A stretch of 64,000 nucleotides of DNA from Moricandia arvensis (taxonomy: Eukaryota; Streptophyta; Magnoliopsida; Brassicales; Brassicaceae), in contig CAJHQP010001897.1 of assembly GCA_905132765.1 (NCBI GenBank), positions 1 to 64,000 on the forward strand. Direction: 5' to 3'. Below the pieces are notes generated by a model, which was not told the origin of the DNA, searched no databases, and saw only the letters and a list, made by a program, of their open reading frames with translations. The position numbers and the translations under genes are program-made. Positions within the stretch are counted from its first letter, which is position 1; each line of letters opens with the position of its first letter. Shown one piece after another: positions 34,934 to 46,652 of the stretch.

Positions 34934-37900
34934 TAGGTGTGGGCATATTAACCGAAACCCGAACCCGAACCCGAACCGAACCGAAAAACCCGAACCCGAA
35001 TCCGAACCGAATTAAAAAAAAACCCGAACGGTTATAGGCTTCAGTGACTTCGGTTACCCGTACCCGATAGGTTATACCCGATAACCGAAATAATACCCGA
35101 ACCAACCCGAAATTATATATAGCAAGTAACCCTAATATTTACCCCCTTTCCTAAATCTCTTCAGCTACCCCAAATTCTCTGAATCTAGTTTTCAAAACCT
35201 ACCCTATACGACCTTTGATTTTCAAAACTGGAACCTACCAAAAGTCTTCTATCTTCGGCTTCTTCTCCTTCTTCGACAAGGAGAAAGAAATCAAAGGTAA
35301 ATCCTCTTCTTTTCTAAATTGAAATAATATAAGCTTCTTCTCTTTTTGTTTTTGTAAGTTTATTACTTGATTAAGTAGAGACATGTCGAAGGTTTCATGT
35401 TAGAGACATGTCAAAGGTATAAGAACATGTTTCATGTTAGATGATGCTCTCCTACTCTGTTCTCATTTTTTTTCCACTGCTGAGTCCGTATCTTGTTTTA
35501 TTTTCTTTGTCGGTTGCTCAATCTGATCCATCACAGAGCTTTCTAGACTCTGAAACTTCTCCAAAGGATGATGTAGTGTGTAGCAGTTATCGTAGTCTGT
35601 TGTTTCTTGTTAGCATCTCAGTTAGTTTCTTGTTCTCTGACAAGAGGTTAGTATGTAAGAGTGCCAAAATAATAATCTCTCTTAACGTGTTCAAATTTCT
35701 CGTCTTTTTGCCATAAGTTGGTATTCTCCTCGGAGAACCGTAATGATTGCTTAGTTTGAAGAAACAAGGTAAGATTCTCTGGTTAAATGTCATTCCTTGG
35801 AATCCTATGCAATCACATGTCCACTTACATATAAGTCATATAACTATATAAGGATATGGCTGAGGAAGTAACGAGATAATCCTTGATTAATAATTATATG
35901 TAATATGTAATGTTGTGCGTTTGTACTTTATTGATCACGACAATAATAAAAATGATTAACGTGTCTTTAGTCAGTGGAAGTTGAGGTCTGAGGAGGGAAG
36001 AACAGTCCATCAAAAAAAAATGTTTTATTAATGTTTTAAAGTCACAAACCAAGTCTGGTTTTGCTTTATTTGGTCGTAAGTTGGTGTCAAGAGTGAATGG
36101 GTAATTGCTTCTTTATATATACAAAATAGAAAAGAGTGTCTATGTGCATAATAGAAAGTTTAGGATTGTTCTTCTTGCTTTATTTTACATGAGTTATAAC
36201 ATGATATAAACAGAGATGTCGTTTTGTTTATTGACAGAGATGTTGCTTTATTATGATATAAACAGAGATGTTGCTTTATTATGTCAGTTGATTATTGAAC
36301 TAACATTGTTTTCGTTTTGTTAACAGATGGATTCATCATCACTACCTTTTGAAGGCACTGTAAACAGAGATGCAGCAGAAGAGTTTCATACTCCAGAGTC
36401 TGATCGAAGAGGCAAACGAAAACAATCACCTGAAGATAGTCAGGAGCAGAGTAAAACAAAACGTGTACTCCCCACAAGATCTGATGTATGGGAACACTTC
36501 CAAAGAAGTAAAGAGAACCGTGACAAATGCGTGTGCAACTACTGTCTAAAGAGCTACACTTGTCCAACAAAGTCTGGAACTACCAATTTGCGCAATCATC
36601 TTAACTGTTGCAAGCAATTCAAAGCATGGCAAGATGGTCAAGATCATACTAAGAGCCAACAGAACATTACTAAGGATGGTCTTTTGAAGAGTGCAAAAAT
36701 TTCAGAGGATGTGTTTTGTGAAGCAGCAAACGAAATGCTCATAATTGGACAACTGCCACTCTCCTTTGTTGAAAGTGTAGCTTTCAGACACTTCTGTAAT
36801 AAGGTAATTATAATAATGTTATCTTTTAAAATTTTAAACACATGTGATAATTTTTTATGTAAACCTATGTTAATATATCTCTCCTTTTATGTGTAGACTA
36901 ACCTCCCTAATCCTCATTCAAGACGTACAGCTACTAGAAAGATAGTAGAGATGTATGTTAAGAGAAAGGTTGCTCTTAAAAAAATGTTTAAAGATAACAA
37001 GCAAAGTGTCTCAATCACCACAGACATATGAGTGTCTCAAGTAACAAGTAACTAATAGTTTTGGATCAGTTTTTAAATTTTATTTAATGATCCTCTTTTG
37101 ATATAACTAATCTTTCATTTTGTTTCTTACTTCGTGCAGGGGCTAGCTATATGGTGATAACAGCTCACTACATAGATGCATATTGGCGGTTGAACAAACT
37201 GATCATTGGGTTCAAATATGTAACCGATCACAAAGGTAAGACTATTGCATCTGTTCTCTTAGAATGCTTAGCTGAATGGGGAATAGAAAAGGTGTTCTGT
37301 ATCACTGTGGACAACGCAACTGCCAACAGCAATGCTTTGATGCTTTTTGAAAGTAGCTTCTCTGAGATATCTGATGAATCATTAGTTATGAAAGGGGAAT
37401 TTCTGCATATGAGATGTGCTGGTCACATTATTAATCTGATTGTGAGGGATGGCTTGTCAGACATAGATGATAGCGTGACTGCAATTCGAAATGCAATCTC
37501 ATATGTAAGATCTGGAATTAATAGACAGAGAGCGTTTGAGCTTAAGGTAGATTCTGGTAGGATGAAAAGAGGAAGTCTGCCACTTGATTGTGTTACTAGG
37601 TGGAACTCAACCTACTTGATGTTGCAGAGAGCACTTATTTACAAAAATGCGTTTGATAAGATGGGTTTTGAGGACAAACCATACAATGATCATTTCATGG
37701 AGTTAGACAAGGGGAAAAAAAGAGTCGGACCTCCTGAAAGTGAGGATTGGCGTGCTGTTGGAAGACTAGAGAGGTTTCTTATTATCTTTTATAACTCAAC
37801 ATTAGTTGTCTCAGCGTCTACCACGCTCAATGCCCATAAGTGCTATGGTGAGATAGTAAACATAGCATCTAATTTGAAGTTGCTTTGTAATAGCTACGAT

Positions 37901-39260
37901 GCTGATCTGAAAGTTAAGGCTGAGGAGATGTTGAAGAAGTTTGATAAGTATTGGGATGGGTTGAAGAACATTAACAAGATTTTGGTGGTGGCAAGCGTAT
38001 TTGATCCTTCAAGAAAGATGAAGTTTGCAAAGTTGTGCTTTGAGGATCTTTACGGTGAAGAAAGTATGGAGGCTAAAGAGCTAAATGATTCAGTTCTTAC
38101 TATTCTATCTGATTTGTTCAAGGAGTATAGTGAAAGAAATGGTAAACAAGCTGCAAAAAATGTGCAATCATCTCAGTCTACTCAGTCTACTCAGTCCTCA
38201 CAATCACAAGAACAGCCAGCAATAGACTTGCTTGACGATGAACTCGGCTACCACAGGATTGAGAAAAAGTACAACACGATGTTAAAGGAGAGTGGAGTGA
38301 GAGACATCAATGAGTTGGAGGCTTACCTAAAGGCTGACGTTGAGACTGGAGCTTTAACGGCTGGATCTGACTATGTTCTTTCTTGGTGGAAAGTAAACTC
38401 TGGAAAGTACCCAATTCTATCACAGATAGCTCGTGATCTTTTTGCTATGCAAGTATCTTCGGTTGCATCTGAAAGTGCATTCAGCACGAGTGGGAGGTTA
38501 ATAGACCCACATAGGAGTTGCTTAACTCATTATATGGTTGAGGTTCTCATGTGTACAGAACAGTGGATGAAACAAGATATCAAACTTGAATCAAAGGTGC
38601 TCACCAATATTCAGATACTTGGAGATGTTGAGTACGAAGAAAAGATGGAGAGAGGTTTGTAACGTTCTTCTATTACTTATATTTTTCTCTTTTTATGTTT
38701 GTTAACACTTACTTTTGCATTACTTCAATAGAATATGAACATGTATCACAACCACAACCACAAGACTAGAGGACTAAGCTAATAGGGATTCGGTTCAGGT
38801 AATAACATGTTCTTCTCATCTGTTACATTTTCTTGTTGTGATTTTTTTAATCTTCTAACATCAGATTTTATATCTTTTGGTGTTACAAGATGAGGATGAG
38901 TGATAAGAAGACATTTTTCAGTTTCTTAATGATCTAAGACTATGTTTTTGTTTTAAGTTTTGGTATGAAATCGTTGTGTTACTTTGGGATTATAGCACAT
39001 GTTGTTTTGTTTCAGTTTTGACGATTGTTATTTATGGAAACATATTTAAGTTTGGTTTGAATGTTAAGGAAAAAATTATATGAATATGCATTTCGGTTTG
39101 TTTGGGTGTATCCGAAATAAACCGAACCCGAAAAAAATATATCCGAACCCGACCCGAAATATAAAAAAACCCGAATGGGTGCTAGACCCATTAACCGAAA
39201 AACCCGAAAACCCGAATCACCCGACCCGAACCCGAACGGGTATCCGAACGCCCAGGCCTA
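34934..39260 (+). mobile_element. hAT-superfamily DNA transposon, 4,327 bp, complete ends
   Basis: The element is bounded by an exact 8-bp target duplication CCCATATA (34926-34933 and 39261-39268), diagnostic for hAT. Its short terminal inverted repeats are TAGGTGTGGGC on the left and TAGGCCTGGGC (inverted) on the right, 9 of 11 matching. Both ends carry clusters of the subterminal motif CCGAACCCGAA or variants (about 34956-35110 and 39117-39250), the likely transposase-binding arrays. It encodes one transposase gene (36327-38769) with BED finger and hAT dimerisation domain, now interrupted by a stop codon. It sits between the full-length and truncated NRG1-type genes. The perfect target duplication suggests a fairly recent insertion. 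Confidence 0.94.
36327..38769 (+). pseudogene. hAT transposase (BED finger, hATC domain), premature stop
   Basis: Deduced exons are 36327-36803, 36897-37047, 37140-38654 and 38732-38769, which would give about 726 aa. An N-terminal BED-type zinc finger is seen at ~69-95 (CVCNYC, then LRNHLNCC). The catalytic core includes VITAHYIDAYW, ITVDNATANSNAL and CVTRWNSTYLML. The C-terminal hAT dimerisation domain reads SSVASESAFSTSGRLIDPHR. In exon 2 the conserved TTDIW motif ends in TGA (37029-37031, codon ~204) where TGG (Trp) is expected, so full-length protein cannot be made from this copy without readthrough. The rest of the frame is intact, so the inactivation looks recent. A TC(A/T)-repeat-derived Gln/Ser tract (QSSQSTQSTQSS) precedes the dimerisation domain. 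Confidence 0.88.
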
Positions 39261-39268
39261 CCCATATA

Positions 39269-39878
39269 TATGACGTTCACCAATACATATTTGATTAGGT
39301 TTTTTTATCATGCCACAGTGATATATATATTTTCAATTATCATGCCCCCAAGATTTTCGTGCACGTCAATCTTTTCAAAGTCATTCAGCAGTATTCAATC
39401 GTCGTTGATCCTTATCTAAATTCAAAAGACTTTGATCATAGTAATTCAACATCATTTCGACAAACTATAATAGTTATATATTGACATTCTTCATTTAACT
39501 CTAAACTATAATCTTCGTAATTTCTTTGAAAATCTTGAAATAGAGAAGTCAAAAATAGCAGTTAGATACAAGAAAATCTATCTCTCATGTTATACTAAGG
39601 GGACATTTGGTGTTTTTTTTTAAATGATTATTTTGTTGCATTTTTCTTTGATTATTAGTTTTGGTCTAATTCAAATAGATAAACATTATTGACTCTTCTT
39701 TCCCTAAGGAAAGGAAACTTCGTTTCCGTGTTTGTTAAGTCACTAGTTAACCTGTTCTAGGTAACTTCTATTTCGGGGCGCGCGACTTTTTCGTTATAAA
39801 TATTCAAATAAAGAGACTGTTAAAGAGACTGCATTCAATATTAAGTTCCTCAAATTCTCTCTGTTCATAGGAACCATT
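39269..39878. promoter_or_regulatory. Upstream region of the NRG1C-like gene
   Basis: About 600 bp between the right end of the hAT element and the start codon. This is all the native upstream DNA the NRG1C-like gene has left before the transposon. No RPW8 or P-loop remnants are recognisable here, so the missing N-terminal half was lost before the hAT insertion or elsewhere. Confidence 0.4.
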
Positions 39879-41444
39879 ATGGATTCGATCCAAAGTTTCG
39901 ATGCCTTGACTCACAATCTTAAAGAGTGTTTCTTGGACATGAGCTTGTTTCTTAAAGATCAGAAGATCATTGCTTCCACAATAATCGACTTATGGTCTGA
40001 ACTATACGGCAAAGAGAATAACATCTGCATGAATTACCTCCAAGATCTTGCCTCCCACAATCTCCTTAAACTTCTTCCTCTTGGGTATGTTACTTTCTAT
40101 TCATCTATCATGATTTTTGGGAGATATATTTAAATACCTAATATCATTTTTTTGATTTATTTAAATAGTCTAAACTGTAAAAACCTAGAAAGTAACCGTA
40201 ACCCTAGTATCAAAGTCGTATTTTTTACATTTAAGCCTTTTTAATCGCTCTTTCCATGAAGTTTATTATTCTCAATTTATATATGCATTAATATCAGGAA
40301 AAGTAAGTATGAAGATGGCTTCTTCAGTGAGTTCTTGGTCAAACAAGACAACATCCTGAGAGAATTTGCTATACATCAATGCGAGAAAGAGTCCTTAATG
40401 ATGCTCCAAAGGAAAAGATTAAATATGGATATACAAGAGAACATGTTTCCAAACTGGTGTTTAAATCTAAAACAGCCTATTACTTTGAACGCCTCTCTAC
40501 TCACCATCTCTACTGGTAATAAAATTATTTATCTACTCTGTTTTCACACACTCTTTGATAAAATTATGTAACTTGATGTAGTTCATCTATCTCTTTTTTC
40601 TTGTTTGCTTACAGATGATTCATTTACATCATGTTGGGTTGAACTGCATTGTCCAAATGTTGAAGTTTTAGTTCTTAATCTCTCTTCATCAACTTATGCA
40701 CTACCAAACTTCATTGCTACAATGAAAAAACTAAAAGTTGTGATGATCTTAAATCATGGTTTTGAACTTACAAAGTTGACCAATTTGTCTTGTCTCAGCT
40801 TATTACCGAACCTGAGACGGATCAGATTCGAGAAAGTTTCAATCACTTTGCATGACATTCCCAAACTTCAGCTCAGATGTCTTGAGAAGCTATCTCTTTG
40901 GTTGTGTCATGTCAATGATGCTTCCAACGAGTTAGAAGTTGATGTTTCTGAAACCCTACGGAGTTTACAAGAAATCGAAATAGATTATTGTTATAATCTT
41001 GTTGAATTACCACATTGGGTATCTCAAGTAGTTTCACTTAAGAAACTTAGCATCACGAACTGTAACAAGCTATGTAGAGTCTTAGAAGGTGTAGGCAACT
41101 TGAGAAACCTTGAAATGCTGAGAGTCATTTCTTGTAGTAATGTGTTTGAGCTTCCTAAAACCAGCGAGAGACTCAGCAATCTGCGGTTACTAGATGTTTC
41201 TGGATGCTTCCAGCTGAAGAAGTTGCCTATAGAGATAGGGAAGTTGCAGAAACTGAAGAAGATTTGGATGAGAGATTGTTATAGATGCGAGTTGCCAGAT
41301 TCAGTGAAGAACCTAGAGAATCTAGAGGTGAAATGCGATGAAGGGACAGTATTCTTATGGGAAAGATTAAAACAAAAAATGAAGAATCTGAGAATCATAG
41401 AAGAGGAAACAGAACATAACCTCAACTTGCTTCAACTGTTCTAA
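39879..41444 (+). CDS. NRG1.3: N-terminally truncated NRG1 paralogue (NRG1C/NRG1.3-like)
   Basis: Three exons: 39879-40084, 40298-40515 and 40615-41444, in compatible phases, encoding 417 aa. The protein begins MDSIQSFDALTHNLKECFLD, which aligns with the ARC2 region of the full-length gene at ~33145, so it lacks the RPW8 domain and the nucleotide-binding P-loop and kinase-2 motifs. What remains is the end of NB-ARC (KQDNILREFAI in place of QHD) and the complete LRR region, ending HNLNLLQLF. Intron positions match introns 3 and 4 of the full-length gene. Size and architecture match Arabidopsis NRG1.3/NRG1C (At5g66890), reported to antagonise full-length NRG1 signalling. The open frame and clean splice sites argue for a retained functional gene, not a decaying fragment. 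Confidence 0.9.
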
Positions 41445-41867
41445 TGTAAGCTTTGCTTGTGTGTGATATGGTATTTTAGAGTACATTTGCATCTTTTGTG
41501 GTTGTTGAATTGGCCTTATAATAAGAATACTAAAAGAGCATCAGCAAATGAAAAGGCTGTCTACCATTAAAATGTTGTAATAGAAGCAAAAAACCTGGCT
41601 CTTCTGTGCCAATATGTAACTGTACTATACCGGAAAGAATAACCAATGGTACTCCTCGTGATAGTAGCTGAGATTTGAAATATTAATTGAAACTCTTTAG
41701 ACTTTGGAGTTCTCACTATTGATGAAATATTTTAAAATATAAGCTCAATTATGCAAAATATCCACTAGGCGAATGAATTCAAATAATAAAATAAAAGGAC
41801 TCCGAAGAGCCGTTTGCATTTTTTGAATTTGAATCCTTCCTCTGAAAATCATCGAATCTCTCCCAAA
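41445..41867. other. Intergenic
   Basis: Ordinary AT-rich spacer. From memory, in Arabidopsis several genes (SnRK2.3, LBD36, a ribosomal L25-like gene, MAPKKK5) lie between NRG1C and the SAP-domain gene. No trace of them can be recognised in this 420-bp gap. Confidence 0.5.
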
Positions 41868-43912
41868 ATGTCAGACGTGAAGATATTCATCGATCTCTGT
41901 AGCTCCGACGAGGAAGAAGACAATTTCGCTGATGAGAATCGTTTTCCGGAAGAGCTTGACCAAACTGAAGAAGAAGAAGAAGAAGATACGACTTCAAGGT
42001 ATTTTCCCCAACGGCTCCTTCGCTTAAGCTTTCTTATATCTTTGATCGATTGATTGTGATTGCTGTCTGTTCAGTGAGGATGATAGCGATGATGACGCTA
42101 CCGACTCAGATGAAGACTACGTCATAGTTAACGAAACAGGCCCAAAAGGCCATGCTGCTGCTGCTGAGGCTGATGATGCTGACAAAGTCACCCGCCTGCT
42201 CACAGGTTTATAGATCGGATCTAATCACTGTTATATGATTGATTCTTTTTTTTTTTTTTTTTTTTTTGCATCTTTGGTGGTCTTTTGAAAATAATAATAA
42301 TAAAAACTCTGGTTGTGTTGTGTTGTGTTGTGTTGTTGTAGCCGGGAGTGATTTGATGAAATCTCTTAATGTAAAAGAATGCAAAGCATACCTGAGAAAG
42401 CATGGCTTAAGATTATCTGGTACAAAACCAGTTTTTATTGAGAGAATTCTTGAGCATTGGAGGTACTTACTTACCTCTTTCTCTCTGGTCCTTGTGGAAA
42501 ATGTATTCTTATGATCCTATTTGATGATTCCCCAGGATTAAAGATGGGAGTGGAGAATCAAAATATCCAATCTCATCTTTTCCTATCAACTGTAAAGGTA
42601 AAATCATCTTGTTTTGGGATATACTCATTTCTTTTTCTCTCTTGGTTGTTGACAAGCCCCTAAGAATTGATGCAGGTGATGTCTGCAAGGGAGACACTGT
42701 TTTGTTTACACAGAAGGTGAAAGGGAGTGGGAAGATCATTGGGAGAAGAACTGTCGCTGGCCAGGTTGTTAAAGAAAGCTACGGTACTGCTAAACAGCAA
42801 CACACTTTCACTGTAAGTATCCTCCTCCATTTTCTATGCAGTTGCCAATGCTTTATTCTGATAAAACTCACCTAATCTCATTTGTGGCTTTACCAAAGAT
42901 TGAAGTGCTTTGGAGCGAGGGCATGCAGGAATTGCCTCCCTTGTACCCTTTACTAGTGAAAGGACGGAATCTTTATAGGTTAATGACCATGAGGCAGGTG
43001 AGTGTCTTGAACATGTTGTCTTTTTTAGTTTATGTCTTCAGTCATGAGTCTTGCCAATTGCATATGCTTACGGGTTGGTTGCTCTATATTTTGCTTATTT
43101 CTAGCGATGGCCTAATGAAAACGAGAGAGTAAAAGTTCTTAATGAAAAGCATAGCCGTGGTGCCGCAGCAAGAAAGGTTATGAGAGAAAGGAAAATAAAG
43201 TTAGGCTATGTACTAAAAGGTAAGTTGCGTTGTTTCTTCTCTGTTTTATATACACTAGAGGGTTTTGTTTTAGTGATCTTTCTGTGTTTTGTAACCAGAT
43301 GGAAGACTTCAAAAGCCTGGTCAGAGGTCTAGACAAAACATCCCGGCTAATCATTCACTTGTTGCTTCAAAGGGTCATAAGAATCCAACCCAGTTGAGAA
43401 ATTTGAATCCCCCCCTCCACTCTCACAATTCCCATACATTTGCTCCTCGACCACACAGTGGTCCACCACGTGCTCCTCGTCCATACGCTCCTTTTAGTAT
43501 CCCCCATTCATATCTTCCTCGACCATACGCTCCTTTCAATGCCCCCCATTCACATCTTCCTCGTCCAAACTCGTATGCTTATTCAACACAGCAAAACCAA
43601 TCAGTCCAAAGACCACCACCAGCTTTCTTCAACGGAAGACCTACTTCTAATGGTTTGCAGGGACAAGCATCTTTCAACCCACACGCTATGCCTGTTATGC
43701 ACCAGAGGAGGCCATACCAGAACCATCATACCAACCATGCAGGCTCGAACAGTGGCTACAGCTACGGGGTGAGGGACTTGGATCACTTCGCGGATATGAG
43801 GATAAGCCAACACATGAACCATCATATCTACCATTCAAACTCTAATAACAACTACAACCCTGGAGACACACACAGGCAGAGTAGGGACACTTACAGACCA
43901 AATCATCGGTAA
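41868..43912 (+). CDS. SAP-domain protein with Pro/His/Asn-rich tail (At5g66840-like)
   Basis: Eight exons: 41868-41998, 42075-42205, 42342-42462, 42536-42597, 42676-42812, 42899-42997, 43105-43219 and 43299-43912. They join into a 469-aa frame. The ATG giving MSDVKIFIDLCSSDEEED was chosen over an upstream in-frame ATG in the leader. The N-terminus is acidic (~1-85). A SAP domain follows at ~89-127 (MKSLNVKECKAYLRKHGLRL, IERILEHW), the helix-loop-helix fold that binds AT-rich DNA or RNA. The C-terminal half is basic then Pro-, His-, Asn- and Tyr-rich with a repeated LPRPYAPF/APHSHLPRP motif. Likely a nuclear nucleic-acid-binding protein; the exact role is unknown. Colinear with At5g66840. Confidence 0.85.
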
Positions 43913-44666
43913 AGTTTCATCGGATCACAATTGTCTTGATTGATCATCCCTTTCTCAAGCTTCTTTTAAAAAAGTACCTTCCATAAAATTAACATTTCAT
44001 ATGTATGGCGCATTTCAAGGATATTACTTTTATTATGAGTTTTGCTCACTTTTTCTTTTGCAAGTTCATTTACACAGCAACAATATCTACCAGTGGAGTC
44101 ATCATTTCGTAACTAAAAATTGTCGATTAGAATTTGAAATAAAATAGCAAAATAAAAGTCAAGACACACATTCATTCATACAGCACTCAAAGCGTTACAG
44201 CAAGAACCTTAATGAACTCAGAATCCACAGGGACTGAAAGCACACTACCATACCACTCGTATTGGGCTTTATCAAGCCCACTACCTCTTTCTTTTTTGTT
44301 AATAATTAATAGTTACCACTTGATGCTTAAGAGATAGATTTACTTTTTGTTAGTCAGTAAGTAGGCGTCTTCGAGTCAAGGAGGGTGGTGTGTGACTAGC
44401 TCGCTGATCGTTTGAATTCGATTTTGCCTGGTTTGCCGCTCTCTGTTTTTTTTAAATCTGAAAACTTGTTTGTAGGGTTTCTCGAATTTCAATTTCCTCT
44501 GATAGATTCACTTCTTTTTGTTGTCAAATATTGTCACTTGTCTCAATCGTGGACTTGAATCTAGTTTGAAATTGTCTAAGCTTTGAACTCAAAAGGAAAG
44601 GAAGCTGAGCGTAAAGTATCTCTCTTTTTTTTTTTTTTTGCTTTTTAAATTTGTTTACAGTGCGCA
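43913..44666. other. Intergenic
   Basis: 3'UTR of the SAP-domain gene, then the leader of the PHD-finger gene, with a T-rich tract (44625-44640) just before its start. TTGGGCTTTATCAAGCCCA (44262-44280) is a housekeeping-promoter-like inverted pair. Nothing else was seen. Confidence 0.45.
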
Positions 44667-46212
44667 ATGGAGGAGGATCATTCAGACATGAGCACACAGA
44701 TTTTGGGCGATTGGGATTTTTCTCCTTCACCTCCTCCTTCTCCTGTGAAAGGCACTAGCAAGGAGAGAGAAGCTTCCACGTCAACTGTTAGAGGAGGCAG
44801 GGTGCTGCCACCGTGGGCTGACCCCTCTTACGAATGGGGTGGTGGGAAATGGAAAATGGACGGAAGAAAGAACAGGAAGAACAAGAAGAAAGAGAAAGAG
44901 AAAAGGAAAGAGAAAGCTAAAGAGAAAGGGAAAGAGAAAGAGAGTGAGTTGAGCCTTGAGGATCTCATGAATGAACACTCTTCTCTGCCTCCTCAAATCG
45001 CTGAATGGTATTGGTGTATCGAATATGTTGCCAAATTTCACAAGGACCTTCCCTGCCTTCTCGGTAACTCTAATCTCTTTTAGTACAGTATTATTTAGTT
45101 TTGGTGTTTGGTAATTAACAGGCAAAGACAAATGCTTTCAGAGTTGATGAACATGGGTTATCCCTCCACTAATGACTACGGCAGCAGGATTAATGATCTC
45201 TTGTCTCTTAGAATCTTGGAGGCCTTGTTTGACCCTTCCAAGAACGTTGCTGCTACTGTCCTCATCGGCCCAAAAATTGAGTTTGATCTCTCTTTGAGCT
45301 GCACCCATGTTCTCAGTTCCCTTCTCAAACATGTATGATACTCCAACAATTCATTTAATAAAATCATATGATTCCTAACTCTTGTTCTCAAATGTTTGTT
45401 TAGATTACACTATCAGAATTACGACCGGGCATGCCTGAGCTCTCAAACTACAATCTTCTTCCTTTTATTGCTCACAAGAACATGTCTTTGCCACTATGTG
45501 CACTTGAGAAGGTTTAAAAAAAAAGAAAAAGATTCATTTATTACTCATTCTTCCCTCTGCTAAATTCTTTACCTTTTCGTTTGGATTGTAGCTGAGAGAT
45601 GTTGGTGCATTGGAGAATCTTACAAGTGCAGCTCCTCCTCCTACTGTGGAACCAAATGACCCTGTTTATAGAGATGATCAGGCAGAGCAGATGGATGTAT
45701 GCGAGGACCAGCAAGCGCATACTGGTTTAGGGCAAAACGATAAGGATAAAGTAGTTGAGGGAGATGAAGTAGTTGTGATCGATGGCAATGACACCATTAG
45801 TGCTGAACAACCACCCATTAACAACAACAACGGCAATACTACCGGGGAAACCTCTTGGGATGTGCGTGTAAAAGATGGAGCCTGGTTAACCTGTGGGAGC
45901 AGCAATGATGAGTCAGATATAGTTAAAGGTCCAGGCTTGGTCAAGAAGAATGTATGCTGCAAATGCGAAGGAGAAGGAGAAGGAGCCTTGTTGTTGATAT
46001 GTAGCATAAGCGAGTGTGCAGCAAAAGTTCACAAAGAATGCTTGAATTGTCCGGTTAACTTTGACGAAGACCACAACTTTCACTGCCCTATGTGCTGGTA
46101 TGAACGAGTCAATATGGAGTACATTGAGTCTCAGAAGTTGAAGAGTTGTGCAAAGAGAAGACTTGTGAAGTTTTTACCGCTGCTTTCTAGAGCAATCAAG
46201 AGACTGAGATGA
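44667..46212 (+). CDS. PHD-finger protein with Lys/Glu-rich N-terminal tract
   Basis: Four exons: 44667-45063, 45142-45332, 45404-45511 and 45592-46212, giving 438 aa. The acceptor at 45142 (TTTCAG) was chosen because the more obvious one at 45122 breaks the frame. The N-terminal region has a Pro-rich patch (SPSPPPSPV), a PPWADPSYEWGGGKWK block, a highly charged K/E/R tract (~69-100) and the helical EWYWCIEYVAKFHKDLP. The C-terminal half carries a C4HC3 PHD finger (CCKC, CSISEC, HKEC, HCPMC) at ~370-405, then a basic tail. PHD fingers read histone tails, so a chromatin role is likely; no ligand can be inferred. It resembles a small Arabidopsis family of RING/FYVE/PHD proteins, but I do not recall one at this colinear position, so it may have arrived by transposition. 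Confidence 0.8.
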
Positions 46213-46652
46213 TGGAAGATCTTGTTACGACCTGACTATTATTTAACTTTTGGGGGTGATTAGAGAACAGAGCTAATCTTTTGTATGCTGATGCTAATCT
46301 TTTGGTATATTTATTAAACTTAAAAAAGACCGAACTGAACTATTGAAGATATTGAACAAAATGGTCGAAAATATAGATATGAACAGAAGGCCATACCCAG
46401 GGCCGCTAAACACCTCACACTTGTTTTTTTTTTGTACACCCAACTAAAAATTACATCCCTTCACAAGATCGATGAAACATAAGTAGTGGGAAAGAGGTAA
46501 CTGAATAAACCATCCACTTTAACAACACATAAGTGCCTAATCTTTTTTAAAACAACATTTTAGATCTAAGTTTAACATAAAATGTAAAAAAATCTGGAGG
46601 CAACCATGGTTCCTAGCTAAATAAAAACAAACCATAAGCTTGTTATTAAGCT
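46213..46652. other. Intergenic between convergent genes
   Basis: 3' regions of the PHD-finger gene (+) and the small gene at 46653-47311 (-). No further features. Confidence 0.45.

Noticed and set aside
34950..35110. Telomere-like repeat
   Set aside because: CCGAACCC motifs differ from the plant telomere unit TTTAGGG and are confined to the hAT ends.
45122..45141. Alternative acceptor for exon 2 of the PHD gene
   Set aside because: Using it gives a premature stop; the acceptor ending at 45141 keeps the frame.
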